From Anaerolineales bacterium UBA2029 (GTDB taxonomy: Bacteria > Chloroflexota > Anaerolineae > Aggregatilineales > Aggregatilineaceae), in the NCBI GenBank assembly GCA_002332795.1, contig DDBP01000404.1, positions 1-5,519 on the forward strand: DNA of 5,519 bases. Reading direction: 5' to 3'. Position 1 is the stretch's first letter, and each line of letters starts with the position of its first letter. The notes beneath the pieces are model-generated. The model ran no database searches, had not been told where the DNA came from, and saw only the letters and a list, made by a program, of their open reading frames with translations. Shown here in pieces: positions 1-4,987 of the stretch. Both the position numbers and the translations under genes were made by a program.

Positions 1-131
1 CGCGCCAGCGCCGAGCGGGGGTGAGGTAAAGTTAGGGTCAGCGTCCTGCTCATGATGCGCCCCATGGCTGTCCGCCCTTGAATTTGCGCGGGCGAAGGGG
101 CCAGGGGATGAGGGGGAAAAGTGCATAACAC
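1..131. repeat. Gene-free G-rich repeat-like tract downstream of the small Cys-rich gene
   Basis: I see no credible gene here; the open frames crossing it are low-complexity shadows. The + strand carries four G runs (90-92, 97-100, 104-107, 112-116) separated by CGAA, CCA and ATGA, which fits a G-quadruplex pattern. They are followed by GTGCATAACAC at 121-131. The segment 107-131 recurs inverted at the other end of the window, and the 97-116 part resembles the G-rich tract at 2873-2898. A further GGGGGTGAGG lies at 16-25. I read this as the end of a dispersed intergenic repeat lying immediately 3' of the - strand gene that stops at 132. No function can be assigned. Confidence 0.5.
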
Positions 132-335
132 CTACGGCCTGGGCAGCGGTTCGTGGGCCTTGCGCCCGTAGACCCGCTCGTAAGCCTGGCAATAGGGGCA
201 CATGCTGCCCTCGATATGCTTGACGAACCAGAAGGCCAGTCCTCGTTGCTTGTGACGGGCACGCTTGCAAACGGCGCATTCCAGGCACTTCTGGGCCATG
301 GCGCGATCCTGCTCGGTGATGGTTTGCGCGGACAT
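132..335 (-). CDS. Small cysteine-rich (CxxCxxC...CxxC) protein of unknown function
   Basis: This 67-residue protein does not match a family I can name. It has five cysteines: C17, C20 and C23 in a CxxCxxC cluster, and C46 and C49 in a CPYC motif. A basic KRARHKQR stretch and an aromatic GLAFWFVKHIEG segment lie between them. The spacing suggests a small zinc-ribbon-like or other metal-binding fold, but that is inference. No signal peptide or membrane segment is visible. The start at 335 is preferred because GGAGGAGG lies just upstream at good spacing. An in-frame ATG at 362 would add nine residues (MSGHSGGGA) but has GAGGG directly abutting it. The gene lies 64 bp downstream of ychF on the same strand and could be co-transcribed with it. 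A dispersed repeat begins right after its stop codon. Confidence 0.65.
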   Translation of the reverse strand: MSAQTITEQDRAMAQKCLECAVCKRARHKQRGLAFWFVKHIEGSMCPYCQAYERVYGRKAHEPLPRP

Positions 336-399
336 TGCTCCTCCTCCGCTATGACCGGACATCCCTCTATACGCAGGGAGGAGCGGGGAGTTGCGCAGC

Positions 400-1485
400 T
401 CAGACGGCGAAGCGCACGATGATCATGTCGCCGTCGCGCACCACGTAGTCGCGCCCTTCCAGGCGCATCTTGCCGCGCGCCTTGACCTCGGCCATGTTGC
501 TGCCCGCCGCGACAAAATCCTCGTAGGCGACCACCTCGGCGCGGATGAAGCCCCGCGCCAGGTCGGTGTGAATGGTGCCCGCCGCCTCGACGGCTGTGCC
601 GCCCTTGCGCAACGGCCAGGCGCGCACTTCGTCGTCACCATAGGTGAAGAAGGAATGAATGCCCAGCAGGTCGTAGGAAGCCTGCAGCACACGCTCGCGG
701 CTGGGGCGCTCGATGCCGTATTCGGCCAGGAAGAGCGCTACGTCATCGGGGTTGTCCAGTTGGGCGATTTCCGCTTCCAGCTTGCCGTGCAGCGCCATCA
801 CCTGAGTATGGCGGTGCTCGTAGGCCAGATCGGGCGGGGTCGTGTTGGGGTCGTCGCCCATGTTGACGATCACCAGCACCGGTTTGAGCGTCAGGAAGCC
901 ATAGCCGCGCACCAGTTTGAGTTCGTCGGGCGTCAGGTCGAGATCGCGCAAGGGCTGTTCGGCTTCCAGGTGCGCGTGCATCTTTTCCATCAGCGCTGTT
1001 TCGAAGGCGTGTTGCTGTTTGTTGTCGGTCTTGCCCTTCTTACGCTCTTCTTCGAGCCGCGCCAGCCGGTTTTCGACGGCGATCAGATCGAGCAGCAGGA
1101 ATTCGCCATCAATGACAGCCAGGTCGCGAATAGGATCTACCGAGCCGAGCGAATGCAGGACCGTTTCGTCCTCGAAGGCGCGCAACACGTGCAGGAAACC
1201 GTCTACCTGCGCCAGTTCGTTGCGCAGAGGGCCGCTCAGCCCACCTTCGCCGATGCCCTTGTCCAGCCCGCCGATGTCGGTATAGGTGACCGTGGCGTAG
1301 GTGGTCTTCTTGGGCTTGTAGACCTGGCTGAGATGATCCAGACGCGGGTCGGGCACGCTGACGACGGCGGTGTGCACTTCCAACTGTCCCGACGAAAACG
1401 GTTCGGTGGGGTAGTTGCTGCCGGTGAGGGCGTTGAAAATAGTTGTCTTGCCGCTGTTGGGCAGGCCGATGATTCCCAGTCGCAT
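400..1485 (-). CDS. ychF: YchF/OLA1-family P-loop NTPase (TRAFAC, Obg-related)
   Basis: This 361-residue protein is full length for YchF (about 363). The family consists of cytosolic, ribosome-associated nucleotidases of the Obg group that usually prefer ATP and modulate translation and stress responses. Visible parts are a G1/P-loop GLPNSGKT at 7-14, a G3 motif DIGG at 70-73, and a helical, charged insert around 130-185. A G4-position motif NMGD lies at 208-211, and a C-terminal TGS-type domain covers about 280-361 (AAGTIHTDLARGFIRAEV and EGRDYVVRDGD). His111 aligns with the His114 implicated in hydrolysis in E. coli YchF. Two oddities stand out: the protein contains no cysteine, so the residue aligned with E. 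coli redox-sensitive Cys35 is Ser31, and G4 ends in Asp where the family usually has Glu. The ATG at 1485 has a modest GAGAGA upstream. A TATACT box lies about 60 bp before it. Confidence 0.96.
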   Translation of the reverse strand: MRLGIIGLPNSGKTTIFNALTGSNYPTEPFSSGQLEVHTAVVSVPDPRLDHLSQVYKPKKTTYATVTYTDIGGLDKGIGEGGLSGPLRNELAQVDGFLHVLRAFEDETVLHSLGSVDPIRDLAVIDGEFLLLDLIAVENRLARLEEERKKGKTDNKQQHAFETALMEKMHAHLEAEQPLRDLDLTPDELKLVRGYGFLTLKPVLVIVNMGDDPNTTPPDLAYEHRHTQVMALHGKLEAEIAQLDNPDDVALFLAEYGIERPSRERVLQASYDLLGIHSFFTYGDDEVRAWPLRKGGTAVEAAGTIHTDLARGFIRAEVVAYEDFVAAGSNMAEVKARGKMRLEGRDYVVRDGDMIIVRFAV

Positions 1486-1542
1486 GAGGTTTCTCTCGTC
1501 TGTGCCCGGCCAGGGACACGCCCCGGTGCTGAAGCTGTGCTC

Positions 1543-1548
1543 AGTATA
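1543..1548 (-). promoter_or_regulatory. Candidate -10 box for ychF
   Basis: Read on the - strand this is TATACT, a 5/6 match to TATAAT, about 58 bp before the ychF start in the 120-bp gap after the SDR gene. The -35 region is poor: the best candidate is TCGATC at 1571-1566 with a 17-nt spacer, 3/6 to consensus. Transcription from here would leave a leader of about 50 nt. The gap has no convincing terminator for the upstream SDR gene, so read-through is also possible. Confidence 0.35.
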
Positions 1549-1605
1549 GCGCGCGGGAGGGCTTTGATCGAGGGTGGATCGCGGGACCTGCCGATCGGCG
1601 AGTGG

Positions 1606-2322
1606 TTAACTCCGCCCGTAGACTGGCACCGCCGCCCCATTGACCGCACGGGCGGCATCCGAGGCCAGGAACAGAATCACATCGGCGATGGCTTCTGGCG
1701 CGACCCACTTACTGTAGTCGGCTCCTGGCGCTTCGGCGCGATTCTGCGGGGTGTCTATGGTGCCCGGTAGCACGCAGTTGACGTTGATGCCCTCGTGCCG
1801 CAGTTCGGCGGCGAGAGTCTCTGTCAGACGAATGACAGCGCTCTTGGAGGCGGCGTAGGCGCTGTGCCGGGCCGTGCCTGTCAGCCCTCCGCGCGCGGCC
1901 ACGTGTACGATCTTGCCGTACCGCTGCGCCAGCATGGTCGGGATGACAGCCTTGCTGATCAGGAAAGCGGTGCGCGCGTTGAGCGTCAGCATGAAGTCCC
2001 ATGTTTCCAGGGGTGTCTCGTGTACCGGCGTGCCAGCGCGATAGCCGCCTACCGTGTTCGCCAGGATATCAATGCGCCCGAAGCGGTCGAGCGCTCCCGC
2101 GACCAGGGCCGTCACAGACGCTTCGTCGGCCAGGTCGGCAGCGGCGAAGTGCACCCGCGCGGGCACGAACTGTTCCGCCGGATAGAGAGCGTTCAGGCGC
2201 TCGGTCGAGCGATTCACCAGCACCACGCTGGCCCCGCTGGCGTAGAAGGCGCGCGCCACTGCGCCGCCCAGGTTGCCGCCTGCTCCGGTGACCAGAGCTA
2301 CTTTGCCGCTGAAGTCGAACAT
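1606..2322 (-). CDS. Short-chain dehydrogenase/reductase (SDR), classical-type Rossmann protein
   Basis: This 238-residue protein has the length and layout of a classical NAD(P)(H)-dependent SDR. The dinucleotide-binding turn is TGAGGNLG at 12-19, where Asn17 replaces the usual second glycine of TGxxxGxG. Next come an acidic pair region DL at 63-64, ILANTVGG at 86-93 in place of NNAG, and the active-site Asn115. YAASK at 156-160 supplies the catalytic Tyr156 and Lys160. The residue aligned with the catalytic Ser (E. coli FabG Ser138) is Ala143. The C-terminal half (INVNCVLPGTIDTP, then VAPEAIADVILFLASDAARAVNGAAVPVYG) is typical of the family. The substrate cannot be told from sequence; names such as 3-oxoacyl-ACP reductase would be over-annotation. 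The ATG at 2322 follows a strong GGGAGGAGG. It lies 120 bp upstream of ychF on the same strand. Confidence 0.92.
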   Translation of the reverse strand: MFDFSGKVALVTGAGGNLGGAVARAFYASGASVVLVNRSTERLNALYPAEQFVPARVHFAAADLADEASVTALVAGALDRFGRIDILANTVGGYRAGTPVHETPLETWDFMLTLNARTAFLISKAVIPTMLAQRYGKIVHVAARGGLTGTARHSAYAASKSAVIRLTETLAAELRHEGINVNCVLPGTIDTPQNRAEAPGADYSKWVAPEAIADVILFLASDAARAVNGAAVPVYGRS

Positions 2323-2460
2323 GGGCCTCCTCCCTCAGGAGCGACCGCGACGATCAGGTTTTGCCACAAAGCAGGCGCAATGACAAATCAGCTGCGTAGT
2401 CAGCGATAGTCGTCTTCTGGACGATCATCAAACGCGGCGGGTGCAGGGGGAAACGGCCTC

Positions 2461-2530
2461 TGTGTTCTTCTGCGCGTTCTCTGCGTACTGTGCGGTTCAA
2501 GGTTTCTGCCCCAACCCGCGAATACATCCC
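2461..2530 (-). repeat. Dispersed 'CGCAGAG' repeat, copy A
   Basis: On the - strand this reads ATTCGCGGGTTGGGGCAG, then TTGAACCGCACAG and CGCAGAG blocks. The same order occurs in the right arm of the element between moaA and moaD (4160-4255), with long identical blocks such as TTGAACCGCACAG. Both copies are non-coding and intergenic. Frames running through them translate to arginine-rich, low-complexity peptides, an artefact of such repeats. The surrounding interval 2323-2542 holds no gene. Confidence 0.65.
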
Positions 2531-2542
2531 CCGAACTGGCCC

Positions 2543-2571
2543 TTGTCAAGCCTACGGGGTTACGGTACACT
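2543..2571 (+). promoter_or_regulatory. Sigma70-type promoter of the tRNA-Pro gene
   Basis: A -35 hexamer TTGTCA (2543-2548, 5/6 to consensus) and a -10 hexamer TACACT (2566-2571, 4/6) are separated by exactly 17 nt. The predicted start falls near 2578, only about 5 nt before the mature tRNA 5' end at 2583. This is typical of a dedicated tRNA promoter and implies a very short 5' leader for RNase P to remove. Confidence 0.6.
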
Positions 2572-2582
2572 ACGGGTGCTTG

Positions 2583-2657
2583 CGGGGCGTAGCGCAGTCT
2601 GGCTAGCGCGCATCGTTCGGGTCGATGAGGTCCCCGGTTCAAATCCGGGCGCCCCGA
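2583..2657 (+). tRNA. tRNA-Pro, anticodon CGG
   Basis: The cloverleaf folds without mismatches. The acceptor pairs CGGGGCG (2583-2589) with CGCCCCG (2650-2656), followed by discriminator A2657. The D stem is GCGC/GCGC (2592-2595, 2606-2609). The anticodon stem is CATCG/CGATG (2611-2615, 2623-2627) with loop TTCGGGT. The variable loop is AGGTC, and the T arm is CCCGG-TTCAAAT-CCGGG (2633-2649). The anticodon CGG (2618-2620) reads the proline codon CCG. The C1-G72 pair with A73 is the known signature of bacterial tRNA-Pro. The acceptor is followed by CTG, so the 3' CCA is not encoded and must be added by a CCA-adding enzyme. It is a single gene with its own promoter, pointing toward moaA. Confidence 0.97.
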
Positions 2658-2972
2658 CTGGTTTTGCAGCCAATTTGTACCCTCCCCATTCACGATCCTG
2701 TGCGCGGCTTCAGCAGCCTGGCGGCGGGATTTTGTTTTAGTTCCTCCTGTCCAAGACCAGGCAATCCGTGACCGTTTGAGCTTCCCCATTGGTTGCCCAA
2801 GACATGCCTGATACTGCCCTCGAAATCAAGGCTGTCCGGTAAAGACGGAGCAAGATCGCGACGCAGCCGCGAGGGAGAGGGGATTCAGGGGTGAGGGGCA
2901 GCAGAGCGCGGCAAACTGCCTGACACATTCTGCACGCACCCCACTGAGTCTGGAGATTGGCTGCGACAGCGC
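2658..2972. other. Gene-free interval between tRNA-Pro and the moaA promoter
   Basis: No credible coding sequence is visible in these 315 bp. The only frames (one - strand frame over the tRNA, one of 63 codons over the G-rich tract) lack ribosome sites and recognisable content. I see no clear intrinsic terminator for the tRNA. The interval holds the G-rich tract listed separately at 2873-2898. Confidence 0.5.
2873..2898 (+). repeat. G-rich repeat tract with G-quadruplex pattern
   Basis: Four G runs (2873-2875, 2879-2882, 2888-2891, 2895-2898) are separated by AGA, ATTCA and TGA, which fits the G3+N1-7 quadruplex pattern. The order GGGG-x-AGGGG-x-TGAGGGG is shared with 97-116, so this looks like a dispersed intergenic repeat rather than a chance G run. 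It lies about 75 bp before the moaA -10 box. A regulatory role is possible but not shown by the sequence. Confidence 0.45.
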
Positions 2973-2978
2973 TATAAT
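2973..2978 (+). promoter_or_regulatory. -10 box of the moaA promoter
   Basis: This is a perfect TATAAT, 34 bp before the annotated moaA ATG. The -35 region is weak: CTGGAG at 2950-2955 gives a 17-nt spacer but matches only 3/6. A weak -35 with a consensus -10 may mean the promoter needs an activator. The start would be near 2985, leaving a leader of about 30 nt. That is too short for a molybdenum-cofactor riboswitch, and none is visible. Confidence 0.55.
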
Positions 2979-3012
2979 CTTCAACAACGTCTATTGTAAT
3001 TTACCTGAGGCC

Positions 3013-4047
3013 ATGCCGGTGAGTTACTCCGAGTCGTCCGCTCCTTTGCTCGACCGTCTGGGAAGACCTTTCCGCGACTTGCGCATTTCGGTCACGGATC
3101 GCTGCAACTTCCGTTGCTCCTACTGTATGCCGGAGCAGGTTTATGGCGAACATTACCGCTTCCTGCCCAAGGGCGATCTGCTGACCTTCGAGGAGATCGT
3201 GCGCGTGGCCCGTCTGATGATCGGGCTGGGCGCGCGCAAGATTCGCCTGACGGGAGGCGAGCCGCTTGTCCGGCAGCAGATCGAACGGCTGGTAGAGCAA
3301 CTCGCTGCCCTGCGAGGGTTGCAGGACCTGGCTATGACCACCAACGGCTTCCTGTTGGCCGAGAAGGCCGCCGCCCTGCGCGACGCCGGTCTGCACCGCG
3401 TGACAGTGAGCCTGGACAGCCTGGACGACGAGGTCTTCCGCCGCATGAACGGGGGGCGTTCCGGCGTTGCGCCGGTGCTGGAAGGCATCGCTGCGGCGGA
3501 GCGCGCCGGCCTGACGCCGATCAAAATCAACACGGTGGTACAGCGTGGCGTCAACGATCACACGCTGCTCGACCTGGCCCGCTACTGCCGCGAACGCGGT
3601 TACATCGCCCGCTTCATCGAATATATGGACGTGGGCAATCTCAACGGCTGGCGGCGTGAGGATGTCGTGCCCGCCGCCGAGATCGTCGAGCGCATTGATG
3701 CCGTGTGGCCGCTGGAACCGATTCCCAGCAATTACCCCGGCGAAGTCGCCAATCGTTTCCGCTACCGCGATGGGGGCGGGGAGATCGGCGTGATCGCCTC
3801 GGTGACGCAGCCGTTTTGCGGCGATTGCACGCGCCTGCGCCTGTCGCCGGAGGGGCAGCTCTACACCTGCCTGTTTGGAACGCACGGCACCGATCTGCGC
3901 GGGCCGCTGCGCACCGGCGCGACCGACGCCGAATTGCTCGACCTGATCACCGGCGTCTGGCGAGCGCGGGCCGATCGCTATTCTGAACTGCGGGCGCAGC
4001 TCGACACGCCGCGCACCAAGGTCGAGATGTATCATATCGGCGGATGA
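3013..4047 (+). CDS. moaA: GTP 3',8-cyclase MoaA (radical SAM)
   Basis: MoaA catalyses the first step of molybdenum cofactor synthesis, the radical SAM rearrangement of GTP to 3',8-cyclo-7,8-dihydro-GTP, in the cytosol. The 344 residues match the usual family length. The N-terminal SAM-binding [4Fe-4S] motif is CNFRCSYC (C31, C35, C38), followed by GGEPL (81-85) for SAM. The second, GTP-binding cluster uses C269, C272 and C286 (FCGDC ... YTC) with nearby Arg274 and Arg276. The chain ends in the conserved Gly-Gly (343-344). No key residue is missing. The ATG at 3013 has GAGG only 2 nt upstream. GTG at codon 3 (3019) would have an 8-nt spacer, so the true start may be there. moaA is first of a moaA-D-E-C unit but is separated from moaD by a 245-bp repeat-filled gap. 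Confidence 0.98.
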   Translation: MPVSYSESSAPLLDRLGRPFRDLRISVTDRCNFRCSYCMPEQVYGEHYRFLPKGDLLTFEEIVRVARLMIGLGARKIRLTGGEPLVRQQIERLVEQLAALRGLQDLAMTTNGFLLAEKAAALRDAGLHRVTVSLDSLDDEVFRRMNGGRSGVAPVLEGIAAAERAGLTPIKINTVVQRGVNDHTLLDLARYCRERGYIARFIEYMDVGNLNGWRREDVVPAAEIVERIDAVWPLEPIPSNYPGEVANRFRYRDGGGEIGVIASVTQPFCGDCTRLRLSPEGQLYTCLFGTHGTDLRGPLRTGATDAELLDLITGVWRARADRYSELRAQLDTPRTKVEMYHIGG

Positions 4048-4053
4048 TGAGAC

Positions 4054-4255
4054 TGCGGATTGCGAATTGCGGAATGTCAGATTGGGTGCATTTGAATTGG
4101 GGGCGGAATTCACCACAGCGAGCGCAGAGATCACAGGGAAAGACACAGAGTTCTTGACTTGTCTTTCTCCTCTGCGCCCTCTGCGTCTGTGCGGTTCAAA
4201 ACCATTGCCCCAAAACGCGAATGCGCTCCGCCAGATTCGCAATTCGCCATCCGCA
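4054..4255. repeat. Nested imperfect inverted-repeat element between moaA and moaD
   Basis: The outer arms are nearly perfect: 4054-4075 (TGCGGATTGCGAATTGCGG...) against the reverse complement of 4235-4255, with one substitution and one indel. Homology continues inward. GTGCATTTG...GGGGGCGG on the left matches GCGCATTCG...GGGGCAA on the reversed right, and CACAGCGAGCGCAGAG...AAAGACA matches CACAGACGCAGAG...AAAGACA. The arms meet around 4148-4159. The element is therefore two head-to-head copies of one unit of about 95 bp, and the right copy is related to the repeat at 2461-2530. It begins 6 bp after the moaA stop. A transcript through it could fold into a long imperfect hairpin. No transposase is encoded and no T run follows, so it is not a standard intrinsic terminator. 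Confidence 0.75.
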
Positions 4256-4292
4256 ATTCTATGTCCTGCCCGAAGGCGGGAGCCAAGACGCG

Positions 4293-4541
4293 ATGAAAAT
4301 CCAGGTGACATTCTACGGTGGCTTGAAACAAGAAGTGGGCACCAAACAGCAAATCATCGAGTTGCCCGGCGAATCGGCGACGGTGGCAACGCTCGCCGAA
4401 GCGTTGCTGGCCCGTTACCCGACGCTGGCCCCGCGCCTGGCGACGGTGGCCTATGCGGTCGGCGATACGCTGGTCGGGCCGGAACACCCCCTACGCGACG
4501 GGGACGAAGCGGCGCTGTTGCCGCCAGTGAGTGGAGGCTGA
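4293..4541 (+). CDS. moaD: Molybdopterin synthase small subunit MoaD
   Basis: This 82-residue beta-grasp, ubiquitin-like sulfur carrier fits the usual size of about 81. It begins MKIQVTFYGGLKQEVG and has the typical LRDGDEAALLPPVSGG ending. The terminal Gly81-Gly82 is the site that a MoeB-type enzyme adenylates and that then becomes a thiocarboxylate. In complex with MoaE it donates sulfur to cyclic pyranopterin monophosphate. The ATG at 4293 is chosen because an upstream in-frame ATG (4221) would add 24 residues translated from the repeat element. The ribosome site is weak (GGGAG about 12 nt upstream). The stop codon is 2 nt before moaE. Confidence 0.95.
   Translation: MKIQVTFYGGLKQEVGTKQQIIELPGESATVATLAEALLARYPTLAPRLATVAYAVGDTLVGPEHPLRDGDEAALLPPVSGG
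4533..4537 (+). promoter_or_regulatory. Ribosome binding site of moaE inside the end of moaD
   Basis: GGAGG sits 6 nt before the moaE ATG and overlaps the last Gly-Gly codons of moaD. It fixes the moaE start at 4544 and rules out a longer in-frame version running back to 4067 through moaD and the repeat. Confidence 0.7.
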
Positions 4542-4543
4542 GC

Positions 4544-4987
4544 ATGGGACGCTGGATCACCGAAGAACCGCTGGCGCTCGAACCCTTGCTGCAAGAGACC
4601 GAAGACCCGGCCTGTGGTGCGCTGGTCATCTTCTATGGCACGGTGCGCGATCACAACGACGGTCGCCCGGTGCGGGCCATGACCTACGAGGCGCACGTCA
4701 ACCTGGCCGAAAAAGTGCTGCGCGAGATCGAAGCCGAGGTGCTGGAGCGCTTCGACGTGCGCCATTGCCGCATTCAGCACCGCGTAGGGCTGCTGCAACT
4801 GGGCGAGCCGAGCGTGCTGATCGTGGTGCGCGCCGGTCACCGCGACGCCGCCTACGCTGCCTCGCGTTATGCCATTGACGAAGTCAAGCAGCGCGCGCCG
4901 ATCTGGAAACAAGAGCATTACGCCGACGGCGACAGCCGTTATCTGGATGGCGTTCCCCTCACCCGGAAGGACGAGACCCCCGCATGA
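4544..4987 (+). CDS. moaE: Molybdopterin synthase catalytic subunit MoaE
   Basis: MoaE forms a heterotetramer with MoaD and converts cyclic pyranopterin monophosphate to molybdopterin by inserting the two dithiolene sulfurs. The 147 residues match the family. Recognisable parts are FYGTVRDHNDG (30-40, with Arg35), MTYEAH (46-51), GEPSVLIVVRAGHRDAAYAA (87-106, with His99-Arg100 aligned to E. coli His103-Arg104), and APIWKQEHY (118-126, with Lys122 aligned to the catalytic Lys119 of E. coli). It starts 2 nt after moaD. Its TGA overlaps the moaC ATG in an ATGA arrangement, so moaD, moaE and moaC are very probably translated as a coupled unit. Confidence 0.97.
   Translation: MGRWITEEPLALEPLLQETEDPACGALVIFYGTVRDHNDGRPVRAMTYEAHVNLAEKVLREIEAEVLERFDVRHCRIQHRVGLLQLGEPSVLIVVRAGHRDAAYAASRYAIDEVKQRAPIWKQEHYADGDSRYLDGVPLTRKDETPA

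Noticed and set aside
391..1770. Long + strand open frame (459 codons) opposite ychF and the end of the SDR gene
   Set aside because: It is antisense to clearly conserved coding sequence, has no recognisable domain and a His/Gln/Arg-rich composition, and long antisense frames are expected in GC-rich DNA.
2400..2789. - strand frame of 129 codons across the tRNA
   Set aside because: It runs antisense through tRNA-Pro and repeat copy A, giving the RPDLNRGPHRPE-type peptide commonly mis-annotated opposite tRNAs. It has no family content.
2737..2928. 63-codon - strand frame with two early cysteines
   Set aside because: It is translated from the G-rich repeat tract (LTPESPLPRG low complexity), with no ribosome site and no conserved pattern.
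4154..4182. TTGACT at 4154-4159 as a -35 box of an internal promoter for moaDEC
   Set aside because: The hexamer is good, but the position 17 nt on reads CCCTCT, and 16-18 nt spacings give nothing resembling TATAAT. Without a -10 it is not supported.
4267..4280. Small hairpin CCCG-AAGG-CGGG just before moaD as a terminator or regulator
   Set aside because: The stem is only four base pairs and no T run follows; it is too weak to call.
3001..4311. Long - strand open frame (436 codons) opposite moaA
   Set aside because: It is antisense to a full-length MoaA. Its N-terminal part is translated from the moaA-moaD repeat (arginine-rich low complexity), so it is a shadow frame.
4067..4987. N-terminally extended moaE frame (306 codons)
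   Set aside because: The extra residues come from the repeat element and from moaD read in another frame. A good GGAGG and the normal MoaE N-terminus place the start at 4544.
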